NCBI GenBank assembly: GCA_902476265.1
Contig: CABSCP010000049.1
Span: 1 to 32,383, forward strand
Reading direction: 5' to 3'
Length of the DNA: 32,383 nucleotides
Source: an uncultured Lachnospiraceae bacterium
Lineage (GTDB): Bacteria; Bacillota; Clostridia; Lachnospirales; Lachnospiraceae
The notes beneath the pieces were generated by a model. The model was given only the letters and a program-made list of their open reading frames with translations, was not told the DNA's origin and did no database searches. Positions 13,873-20,734 of the stretch are shown here, one piece after another. Made by a program: the position numbers and the translations under genes. How positions within the stretch are numbered: the first letter of the stretch is position 1; the number at the start of each line of letters is the position of its first letter.

Positions 13873-14763
13873 TTATGCCTCCCGGTTTTCCCATCCCGTC
13901 CATCCGATGACCGGCTGAAGTCCCAGCGCTTTATAAAATGCATGAAAACCGCCGGTCATGTGGTCGGCTCCCAAAGGTTTCATTCTCCGATAAAGTTCGG
14001 ACATGGCTGCGGCGGCAAGGCCTTTCCGACGGTATTGCGGCACCGTACACAGCGGTTCCATATAAGCCAGACGGTTTTCGGGTGTCCACCACATGCCCGC
14101 ATAGCAGACATAATCTCCCGTTTCGTTTTCAATGGCAACCGCATATTCCTGTGTTGCGTGAGGAGCCGTAAGCATATGCAGATGTGCTTCCGTTCCCGCT
14201 TTCCCATCGGAGTCAAAAGGACCTTCTTTTTCCTGGTGATCAAATCCTTTCCAGAGACACTCCATAATTTTTTCTGCATCCAGCCGGTTGGGGTCCGCAA
14301 ATCTAAAGCCCTCAGGCAAGGAAAATTCCAACGGTTTTTCATACTCATAAATCATTTCCCAGCCGGAATAGGTCTCTGCAAATCCCGCTTTTTCTGCCGC
14401 ATCCATAATCGCGTCCTGTCCTTTAAAGATCATCAGCTGCAGCTTTCCGTCTATGCGCGGCATGTGTTTGTCCGCATATGCCACCATCTCTTCTGCCAGT
14501 TCCTCATATCCGGGGCGCAGGCTGAAAAAAATATTGTTTGTCGGACATTCATAAAAAACAAAAGCGGCAATTTTTTCACCGTCCAGCCAGATGCAGTCCT
14601 TGTGGGTCAGTGACGTATCCATCCAGTAGCAGGAAAGCGCATATTCCAGAAACGGCGCAGGAACTCCGTTTCTCCAGTCTTTTTCATAAATTTCCGTCAT
14701 AAACTGGCGTACCCGCATAAAATCGCTCAACATGCAGAAATATTTTGTTTTTATTCCGTTCAT
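13873..14763 (-). CDS. GNAT-family N-acetyltransferase
   Basis: This 296-residue protein is about twice the size of a single GNAT domain. The clear acetyl-CoA site is in the C-terminal half: the beta4 strand and pyrophosphate loop VPQYRRKGLAAAAM at 241-254 follow the AYMEPLCT stretch. The N-terminal half (KTKYFCMLSDF...) probably forms a second, degenerate GNAT-like fold, as in known tandem-GNAT proteins. The substrate cannot be read. AGGGAGG precedes the ATG. It is a single gene between its own promoter and the cyclase promoter. Confidence 0.82.
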   Translation of the reverse strand: MNGIKTKYFCMLSDFMRVRQFMTEIYEKDWRNGVPAPFLEYALSCYWMDTSLTHKDCIWLDGEKIAAFVFYECPTNNIFFSLRPGYEELAEEMVAYADKHMPRIDGKLQLMIFKGQDAIMDAAEKAGFAETYSGWEMIYEYEKPLEFSLPEGFRFADPNRLDAEKIMECLWKGFDHQEKEGPFDSDGKAGTEAHLHMLTAPHATQEYAVAIENETGDYVCYAGMWWTPENRLAYMEPLCTVPQYRRKGLAAAAMSELYRRMKPLGADHMTGGFHAFYKALGLQPVIGWTGWENREA

Positions 14764-14796
14764 TTCTCTTCCTCCCTGAAAACTTTGTATACAGTC

Positions 14797-14825
14797 ATTA
14801 TAAGTCAGGGGAGTATTTCTTTAAA
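14797..14825 (-). promoter_or_regulatory. Promoter of the GNAT gene
   Basis: A perfect TATAAT (14797-14802) on the minus strand with a poor -35 TTTAAA (14820-14825) at 17 bases, about 30 bases before the ATG. Confidence 0.5.
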
Positions 14826-14862
14826 ATGCAGAAAATGAATTAATTCAAACTGTCTCCTGTAT

Positions 14863-14909
14863 AAAAGAGCTGTTTTGCAGGATGTCCCGGTTTGCAAAAC
14901 AGCTCTTTT
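14863..14909 (-). terminator. Strong terminator of the CD3324-family gene
   Basis: A perfect 16-bp stem AAAAGAGCTGTTTTGC/GCAAAACAGCTCTTTT with a 15-base loop starts immediately after the stop codon. T-rich ends on both strands allow bidirectional use. Confidence 0.85.
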
Positions 14910-14911
14910 GA

Positions 14912-15169
14912 TTAACTGCAATATATAATTTTCTTAATCGTGCTATAGGCGAGCCCGTATTGCTCCGCCAATTCCTCAAAGGTGTTTCCGGCGGCATATT
15001 TTTCTTTCATCTCTTTATTCCGGTCCGCGTAATAATTTCTGGCGCCGCTTTCCAGCCCCCACGCTTTCTTACCCTTTTCCGGAATATAAAGCATACCGCC
15101 TTCCACATGCTTTTGGATCTCTTTCAATAAATTTGCCGGTAAAATTTCTGCTGCGTTTCTATATCTCAT
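14912..15169 (-). CDS. CD3324-family protein (Mor-like, helix-turn-helix)
   Basis: This 85-residue protein matches the small CD3324 family found across Clostridia. It begins MRYRNAAEILPANLLKEIQKHVEGG, has a basic middle (KGKKAWG), and ends in a helix-turn-helix (about residues 62-84, FEELAEQYGLAYSTIKKIIY). The frame is open 9 codons further upstream, but GGGAGG sits before the ATG at 15169. The family is related to Mor/C-type activators, so DNA binding is likely; its targets are unknown. It has its own strong terminator. Confidence 0.8.
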   Translation of the reverse strand: MRYRNAAEILPANLLKEIQKHVEGGMLYIPEKGKKAWGLESGARNYYADRNKEMKEKYAAGNTFEELAEQYGLAYSTIKKIIYCS

Positions 15170-15234
15170 CTCTGCCTCCCTGTTTTCTTTTAACAAAGGT
15201 GCAGAACAGCAGAATCATACAGTATTTTTATGTC

Positions 15235-15272
15235 CCCATGCAGATACCCGTATGACTGCTATTCTGCATGGG
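15235..15272. repeat. 10-bp inverted repeat
   Basis: CCCATGCAGA and TCTGCATGGG are perfectly paired across 18 bases between the DUF362 stop and the CD3324 start. No T run follows on either strand, so it may be an operator or RNA structure rather than a terminator. Confidence 0.4.
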
Positions 15273-15363
15273 CAAAGACATTTCTGAATTCATTTCTCAA
15301 CAATATCATGGCAAGGTTATTCATGGTTTCATCCTCCCTTCCTCATCCTCATTTCCATATCTT

Positions 15364-16470
15364 TTAAATCTCAATCAATTCATATTCCGTATTTCCGATG
15401 CCGATCTTCACCGCGTGCTCCACGCAGCTCTTCCAGTTGGTCTGGGGCGCGGAGTTCATGAAATGGTCATGGTGCACATGGGGCATTCTGTCCAGCTGGC
15501 TGTTGGCGATCACCGGCTGACGGTTTACCGCATCGGCACAGGCCACATCCAGCGCCACCGGGTCAAAGGATGCGAACATGCCCACGTCCGGTACGATCGG
15601 GATGTCATTTTCGGAATGACAGTCACAGTTGGGAGAAACATCCACCACCAGGCTGATGTGGAAATTCGGCCGGCCGGAAAGTACCGCCTTGGAATATTCC
15701 GCGATTTTGCAGTTTAAAATATCGTTGCTCTCATCGCTGGCAGCACAGACCGCATCCATGGGACAGACCCCGATGCAGCGGCCGCAGCCCACACATTTAT
15801 CATGGTCGATGAAGGCTTTTTTATCGGTAATGGAAGGTGCATCGTGGGCGCAGATCTTGATACAGCGGCCGCAGCCGATACATTTTTCCTGCTCCACAAA
15901 GGGCTTTCCGGCGCTGTGCATTTCCATCTTCCCGGCTCTGGAGCCGCATCCCATTCCGATATTTTTCAGAGCGCCGCCAAAGCCGGTGGCTTCATGGCCT
16001 TTAAAATGGTTCAGCGTGATAAAAATATCCGCATCCATGATGGCCTGTCCGATTTTGGCTTCCTTTACATATTCGCCGCCCTCCACAGGAACCAGTTCCT
16101 CGTCTGTCCCTTTCAGGCCGTCCGCAATGATCACATGGCAGCCTGTGGAAAACGGGGAAAATCCGTTGGTATAGGCCGCATCCAGATGATCCAGCGCATT
16201 TTTGCGGCCGCCCACATACAGGGTGTTGCAGTCCGTTAAAAACGCTTTCCCCCCAAGTTCTTTGACCACCTTCACCACAACCGCCGCATAATTGGGACGC
16301 AGGAAAGCCAGGTTCCCCGGTTCCCCGAAATGAATCTTTATCGCAGCATACTTATTTGAAAAATCAATCTCTCCGATACCGGCCGTCTTAATCAGACGCT
16401 CCAGTTTCTGAGGCAGATTTTCATTGAAGGAAGTCCGCATGTTTGTGTAATAAACCTTCGATTTTGCCAT
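15364..16470 (-). CDS. DUF362 protein with two 4Fe-4S ferredoxin clusters
   Basis: This 368-residue cytoplasmic protein has a DUF362 domain split around a bacterial-type ferredoxin insert. The clusters are bound by Cys197, 200, 203, 207 and Cys226, 229, 232, 236 (CIGCGRC... and CVGCGRC...). The DUF362 part shows IKIHFGEPGN (45-54) and LNHFKGHEATGFGGALKNIGMG (153-174). The family is widespread in anaerobes and its reaction is not established; electron transfer is implied by the clusters. The ATG follows GGAGGG. It is a monocistronic gene with a clear promoter. Confidence 0.88.
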   Translation of the reverse strand: MAKSKVYYTNMRTSFNENLPQKLERLIKTAGIGEIDFSNKYAAIKIHFGEPGNLAFLRPNYAAVVVKVVKELGGKAFLTDCNTLYVGGRKNALDHLDAAYTNGFSPFSTGCHVIIADGLKGTDEELVPVEGGEYVKEAKIGQAIMDADIFITLNHFKGHEATGFGGALKNIGMGCGSRAGKMEMHSAGKPFVEQEKCIGCGRCIKICAHDAPSITDKKAFIDHDKCVGCGRCIGVCPMDAVCAASDESNDILNCKIAEYSKAVLSGRPNFHISLVVDVSPNCDCHSENDIPIVPDVGMFASFDPVALDVACADAVNRQPVIANSQLDRMPHVHHDHFMNSAPQTNWKSCVEHAVKIGIGNTEYELIEI

Positions 16471-16514
16471 ATGATACCCTCCGCTGTTTTTTAATAAAAA
16501 ACTTTGTCATTTCA

Positions 16515-16543
16515 AGTATAGTACAGCAGCGCGCGGCGGGCAA
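16515..16543 (-). promoter_or_regulatory. Promoter of the DUF362 gene
   Basis: TTGCCC (16538-16543), a 17-base GC-rich spacer and TATACT (16515-16520) on the minus strand. Confidence 0.6.
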
Positions 16544-16578
16544 GCTGAAAATATGTATCTTTCCCCAACAGATTTTCC

Positions 16579-16608
16579 GAAAAAAACGGATCCGCGAAAG
16601 CGGATCCG
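16579..16608 (-). terminator. Terminator after the XRE membrane regulator
   Basis: A perfect 9-bp stem CGGATCCGC/GCGGATCCG with a 4-base loop is followed on the minus strand by TTTTTTTCGG, 20 bases past the stop codon. Confidence 0.85.
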
Positions 16609-16628
16609 GCATAGATTGAAAAACCGAT

Positions 16629-17528
16629 TCAGTCTTTTCTTTTATTCAGCACCATGCTTACCACTCCGCAGAGGATTCCGCCCACAGCAAACAGCCACCA
16701 CCATCTGTCCCAGCCGCCAGTCGCAGCCGAGAGGCCCACATAAGCGGCGGTGGCAAGTGTCATCAAAATTCCGCAGGCAGTGCCAATCCGCCGACCGTTT
16801 TCCCTGCCCGGCTCGGAGTTTTCCCACGCCAGATCCGCATTATATTTCTGTATATTATATTTCCCGGCCTGCAGGGCGATATAAACGATAACGGTGACGC
16901 CTATTGCAATAATGCCGAAAAATATAAACTGGATGAAGCCTTCCCCTCTGTCCAACTGAAACATGGGCATGCTTCCCATCACGGATCTGATGATCAGCCC
17001 CGCTATGATAAGAGCGATTCCGGCTGTCAGCATTGTGGTATACTTTTTGTGGAAGCGTTCCAGCACCTCTTCTTCATAAAAGGGGTCTATATAAGGATGC
17101 TTTTTACGGAAATGGCCGGATTCCATTCCGCCGCGCACGCACTGGACAACTCCTGCCAGCGCAAACAGCAGGAAGAATACGCCATCCAGGTCGATAAAGG
17201 GGAACATCCATGCCGCCAGCCCGTCTACAGCAATTCCCATAATACAGAAACACACACCGGAAGCTATGGTTTTGGAGAACCAGTTTCCGTGTTCCTCATA
17301 CAGCTGCATTTCCTTCTGGTCGGATTTCTCCAGATTCCCCTTTAAAAGTCCGTCCATGGTACAGCCAAACAGTTCTGTCAAGGCAATCATTTTTTCCATT
17401 TCCGGCAGACTCGTCTGCGATTCCCATTTGGAAACCGTCTGTCGGGAAACTTCCATCTTTTCCGCCAGCTGTTCCTGAGTCATGCCGTTTTTTTCCCGCA
17501 GCACCCTCAAATTTTCCGAAAAATTCAT
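16629..17528 (-). CDS. XRE-family regulator fused to a membrane domain
   Basis: This 299-residue protein joins an N-terminal Cro/CI helix-turn-helix (residues about 3-57, with MTQEQLAEKMEVSRQTVSKWE) to a hydrophobic part with about five membrane segments between residues 88 and 295. AGGAGG 8 bases before the ATG at 17528 decides the start; the frame opens six codons earlier. Membrane-bound XRE regulators are common in Clostridia and are thought to sense envelope stress or small ligands. Repeats in front of the gene could be its own operator. A strong terminator follows, so it is a single-gene unit. Confidence 0.87.
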   Translation of the reverse strand: MNFSENLRVLREKNGMTQEQLAEKMEVSRQTVSKWESQTSLPEMEKMIALTELFGCTMDGLLKGNLEKSDQKEMQLYEEHGNWFSKTIASGVCFCIMGIAVDGLAAWMFPFIDLDGVFFLLFALAGVVQCVRGGMESGHFRKKHPYIDPFYEEEVLERFHKKYTTMLTAGIALIIAGLIIRSVMGSMPMFQLDRGEGFIQFIFFGIIAIGVTVIVYIALQAGKYNIQKYNADLAWENSEPGRENGRRIGTACGILMTLATAAYVGLSAATGGWDRWWWLFAVGGILCGVVSMVLNKRKD

Positions 17529-17582
17529 CTCTATAACCTCCTGCATTTTTGTTTTTCATATATTCATATTACAGGCGCGTAG

Positions 17583-17653
17583 TGTCAACTTACACCAATT
17601 TCCGGTTGCTTTTGATGATTTCTCATGTAAACTTGCGGTTGCATCATGTAAAA
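17583..17653. promoter_or_regulatory. Repeats upstream of the XRE gene, possible auto-operator
   Basis: TCATGTAAA occurs at 17623-17631 and 17644-17652, exactly 21 bases (two helical turns) apart, each preceded by a CGGTTGC copy (17603-17609, 17636-17642). Nearer the gene, GTGT-CAACTT-ACAC (17583-17596) is an inverted repeat that covers a TTGACA (minus strand, 17584-17589). The matching -10 box is poor. Binding by the XRE protein itself is inference. Confidence 0.35.
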
Positions 17654-17681
17654 CCCGGCATTTTATGTGTATTTTCCTGTA

Positions 17682-18257
17682 TCAGACTTTCTGCTTTGCC
17701 AGAAACTCGGCCCCTTCCCGGATCCGGTCCGGCTCCACAATCACCAGCCTGCGGTATAAAAAAGGATTCAGACTTTCCTGAAGCTTTCGGGCATCTGAAA
17801 CTCCAAATCCTCCGTCCGTGACAAGAATAACCAGCCGGGATCTGGCGTCAAATTTTTTCAGGTTTCCCGTCAGGCACTCCAGCGTTTTCTGCTGTTTTCT
17901 CTGCTCATAATCTGCAAAATAACCGCCCATCTGCAGCATGGGCGCTGCCGTCACGTCCCGGCGGATTTCCCCGTCTGAGATCCAGCGCACCACATTGAGC
18001 CGGGTATTGCGGAAAATTTCATCCGACGATTTTAATGCCCCGACAATATCCGCTCCGTATGCTTTTGCATCTTCCCGGGTCAGGGAACAGTCAAAAACAA
18101 TCGTCATTTCCAGGATATTTCGTCCGGCCCCGTTCTCACCCGGCCTGGCTTCTCCCTGGCGCACAGCTTTCCCGCTGCCGGAGGCAAAGGGACCGCCCGG
18201 CGCGTGGAGAGCGCGCATTACACTGCTTTTAAATAGCTGCTTTTGTACCGGTGTCAT
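17682..18257 (-). CDS. Von Willebrand factor A-like domain protein of unknown function
   Basis: This 191-residue cytoplasmic protein has a vWA-type core. The metal-binding MIDAS motif DxSxT is present as DCSLT (56-60) at the end of a beta strand (MTIVF), and a second strand ends in VTDGGFG (147-153). No signal or membrane segment is seen. GGAGGG stands 6 bases before the second ATG, so I start there rather than two codons earlier. It is the last gene of tatD-rsmA-HAD-vWA, 21 bases after the HAD stop. I do not know its partner; vWA proteins often work with an AAA+ ATPase, and none is nearby. Confidence 0.68.
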   Translation of the reverse strand: MTPVQKQLFKSSVMRALHAPGGPFASGSGKAVRQGEARPGENGAGRNILEMTIVFDCSLTREDAKAYGADIVGALKSSDEIFRNTRLNVVRWISDGEIRRDVTAAPMLQMGGYFADYEQRKQQKTLECLTGNLKKFDARSRLVILVTDGGFGVSDARKLQESLNPFLYRRLVIVEPDRIREGAEFLAKQKV

Positions 18258-18278
18258 TTTCATCCCTCCAAAAGATCG

Positions 18279-18947
18279 TCAAACACAGTTTTCAGCCAAA
18301 TATTCCCTGAGTTGTATAAGAGACGGGAAGCAAAGATCGTAAACCCGCCGGATCTCCTCCGTGGGTTTTATGATATCGGGGATCATCACCGCCGTCATGC
18401 CTGCTGCCGCTGCCGCACGGATACCGTTTTCGGAATCCTCCACTCCCATAGCCTCTTCGGGCGCTGTTTTCAGCTCTTCACAGGCCGCAAGATAGATGTC
18501 CGGAAACGGTTTGCTCCTTTTTATCATATCTCCGCTGATCACCACGTCAAAGTAGTCCTCCAGGCCGCTTTTTTTCAGATTGCCCAGCACTCTGTCTCTA
18601 CGGGTGGAGGAGGCTACCGCCATGGGTATCCCTTTTTGTCTTAAAAAATCCAGTAATTCCCGGACGCCTTTCATCACCGGCGGTCCGTCTTTGATCCGCT
18701 CTTCAAAAAGCGCTTCCAGTTTTTCATGGTAGGCATCATAAGGAAAGGTTTGTTCAGGATACACATTTTCCATCGTATCCATCACATGGGCCCGGGCCGC
18801 ATCAGCATTGCGTCCGCAGCATCCTAAAACCGCCTTTTCCGTGATGGTGATTCCCAGTTCCTCTGCAGCCTGAAAACAGCATTCAACGCTGATTCTCTCT
18901 GTATCAAACAAGATGCCGTCCATATCAAAAACTACCGCTTTTATCAT
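18279..18947 (-). CDS. HAD-superfamily phosphatase/phosphoglucomutase-like hydrolase
   Basis: This 222-residue protein is a subfamily I HAD hydrolase with a helical cap. Motif I is FDMDGILFD (Asp8 nucleophile, Asp10 acid/base), motif II is VASSTRRD, motif III is the Lys in KPFPDIYLAA, and motif IV is GVEDSENGI. It resembles beta-phosphoglucomutases and sugar-phosphate phosphatases; the substrate cannot be told. Its ATG overlaps the rsmA TGA in an ATGA junction, so translation is coupled to the rRNA methylase gene. Confidence 0.87.
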   Translation of the reverse strand: MIKAVVFDMDGILFDTERISVECCFQAAEELGITITEKAVLGCCGRNADAARAHVMDTMENVYPEQTFPYDAYHEKLEALFEERIKDGPPVMKGVRELLDFLRQKGIPMAVASSTRRDRVLGNLKKSGLEDYFDVVISGDMIKRSKPFPDIYLAACEELKTAPEEAMGVEDSENGIRAAAAAGMTAVMIPDIIKPTEEIRRVYDLCFPSLIQLREYLAENCV

Positions 18948-19819
18948 AATTGCTTCTCCCGTCCTTTCAAAAGGTCTGCCAGCCGTGCAAACTGCTCCAG
19001 CGTCAGCGTTTCTCCCCGGACGGTTTCAGAAAGTCCCATTTTTGCCAGCGCTTCCTTCCCCTCATCCTTTGTCACATGAAGGCCTCCCGCGTTCCCAAGT
19101 CCGTTCACCAGCGTTTTGCGGCGCTGATTGAAGGATGCCCGGATGAGCGCGAACATGAATTTTTCGTCCTTCACTTGCACCGGAGGTTCGCTGTAGCGGG
19201 TCAGGCGGATCACCGCGCTGCCCACATTCGGGCGGGGGATAAAGCAGTTGGGGGGCACCATCGCCACAATTTCGGGCTTTGCGTAATATTGCACCGCCAG
19301 CGAAAGCGCGCCGTAATCCTTGGTTCCCGGCCCCACCTGCATCCGGTCTGCCACCTCCTTCTGCACCATGATGGTGATGCTTTCCATGGGGACATGGCTT
19401 TCAAACAGTCCCATGATGATAGGAGTGGTGATATAGTAAGGGAGGTTTGCCACCACTTTGACGGGACGGCCTCCGTTTTTTTCCTGCACCAGGCGATTGA
19501 GATCCACCTTCAGGATATCCTCGTTGATCACTTCCACATTATCATATGCGGCAAGCGTTTCCGAAAGGATCGGAATCAGCGCTTTATCAATCTCCACCGC
19601 CACAACACGGCCGGCACGCTCCGCCAGGTATTGGGTCATGGTCCCGATGCCCGGCCCCACCTCCACCACACAGTCTTCCTTTGAGATCTGCGCCGCGTCC
19701 ATGATCTTTTCCAACACATGAGGATCGATCAGGAAATTCTGCCCGAATCTTTTTTGAAAATTAAAATGATATTTCTGTAATACGGCTATGGTATTGGATG
19801 GTATGCCAAGACTTGCCAT
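18944..19819 (-). CDS. rsmA: 16S rRNA (adenine1518-N6/adenine1519-N6)-dimethyltransferase
   Basis: This 291-residue enzyme (KsgA) dimethylates two adjacent adenines in the last helix of 16S rRNA using S-adenosylmethionine. Recognition marks are RFGQNFL (24-30), the SAM loop VEVGPGIGT (52-60), Glu76 in VAVEID, NEDIL (99-103) and the catalytic NLPYY (125-129). Length is normal. It lies 33 bases behind tatD, a widespread pairing; the RNase M5 gene often found between them in Firmicutes is absent. It overlaps the HAD gene by four bases. Confidence 0.97.
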   Translation of the reverse strand: MASLGIPSNTIAVLQKYHFNFQKRFGQNFLIDPHVLEKIMDAAQISKEDCVVEVGPGIGTMTQYLAERAGRVVAVEIDKALIPILSETLAAYDNVEVINEDILKVDLNRLVQEKNGGRPVKVVANLPYYITTPIIMGLFESHVPMESITIMVQKEVADRMQVGPGTKDYGALSLAVQYYAKPEIVAMVPPNCFIPRPNVGSAVIRLTRYSEPPVQVKDEKFMFALIRASFNQRRKTLVNGLGNAGGLHVTKDEGKEALAKMGLSETVRGETLTLEQFARLADLLKGREKQL

Positions 19820-19852
19820 GCGCTTCCTCCTTCTGCTATCCTTTTCCTGTCA

Positions 19853-20626
19853 TCAGGCAATGCCAAATAATTCTCTGGCGTTGCGGGCGGTGATTTCCTC
19901 TACCGCCGAAACGTCGATCCCTTTGATCTGTGCCAGGGCTTTTGCCACATAGGGAAGATTCAGGGAACTGTTGCGCTTGCCCCGGTTGGGTTCCGGCGCC
20001 AGATAAGGGCTGTCCGTTTCCAGAAGGATTCGTTCCATGGGAATGTATTCCACGGCTTCTTTTAACTTTTTCGCATTTTTAAAGGTCAGGACCCCGCCGA
20101 TCCCAAAATAGTAATCCCATTTCAAAAATTCACGAGCCGTTTCCTTTGTATAGGAAAAGCAGTGCACCACGCCTCGGATCTCCTTTGCGCCCCGGGCATT
20201 CATCACATCCCAGGTATCTTTCGCCGCATCCCTGGAATGAATGATCACCGGCTTATGCAGCTCCTTCGCCAAATCCAGCTGACGGGCGAACCATTCCTTC
20301 TGCAAAGCCCGCGCTGCCTCTTCCTTCTCCCAGTAGTAATCCAGTCCGATTTCTCCCACCGCTGCAGCCTTAGGATGGGAAAGCTGCTCTTTTAACCAGG
20401 AAAAAGTCTCCTCATCCAACTCTGATACGCTCGAAGGATGCACTCCAATAGCGCCGTATATCCAGGGATACCGGTTCATCAGTTCCACCGTGGTTTTGAC
20501 GGAGGATAAATCCGCCGCCACATTGATCACATAATCTATGCCGTTTTCAGGGAAAGAAGCCAGTAGGCTCTCCCTGTCCCGGTCAAAAGCCTCATCGTCA
20601 TAATGGGCATGACTTTCAAAAATCAT
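19853..20626 (-). CDS. tatD: TatD-family metal-dependent deoxyribonuclease
   Basis: This 257-residue TIM-barrel hydrolase has all the family metal ligands: HAH at residues 6-8, Glu92 (GEIGLDYYW), His130 (IIHSRDA), His155 (VVHCFSY) and Asp205 (LLETDSPYLAP). Family members show Mg-dependent 3'-5' exonuclease activity on DNA. The ATG follows AAGGAG. It is the first gene of the tatD-rsmA-HAD-vWA operon, with a promoter about 35 bases upstream. It is the YcfH/YabD-like type. Confidence 0.93.
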   Translation of the reverse strand: MIFESHAHYDDEAFDRDRESLLASFPENGIDYVINVAADLSSVKTTVELMNRYPWIYGAIGVHPSSVSELDEETFSWLKEQLSHPKAAAVGEIGLDYYWEKEEAARALQKEWFARQLDLAKELHKPVIIHSRDAAKDTWDVMNARGAKEIRGVVHCFSYTKETAREFLKWDYYFGIGGVLTFKNAKKLKEAVEYIPMERILLETDSPYLAPEPNRGKRNSSLNLPYVAKALAQIKGIDVSAVEEITARNARELFGIA

Positions 20627-20659
20627 GAAACGTTACTCCTTTTGCATCTCTTTGGGCTT

Positions 20660-20688
20660 ATCTTATCACAGAAAGGCAGGATGCGCAA
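20660..20688 (-). promoter_or_regulatory. Promoter of the tatD-rsmA operon
   Basis: TTGCGC (20683-20688), a 17-base spacer ending in TGA, and TAAGAT (20660-20665) give an extended -10 promoter on the minus strand. Confidence 0.5.
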
Positions 20689-20699
20689 ATATAACGTAA

Positions 20700-20728
20700 G
20701 GCAGCCGCTTTCACTGCATACGGCTGCC
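20700..20728 (-). terminator. Hairpin ending the transporter-mannosidase operon
   Basis: A perfect 8-bp stem GGCAGCCG/CGGCTGCC with a 13-base loop lies 6 bases beyond the GH38 stop. The T tract is short (TTACGTTATATTT), so termination may be partial. Confidence 0.6.
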
Positions 20729-20734
20729 CTAAAA

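Noticed and set aside
13510..14613. Long plus-strand open frame (367 codons)
   Set aside because: It runs antisense through the GNAT gene and into the cyclase promoter and gene, with Cys/His/Phe-rich shadow composition and no start signals.
18950..19684. Plus-strand open frame of 244 codons
   Set aside because: Antisense shadow of rsmA, whose motifs are unmistakable.
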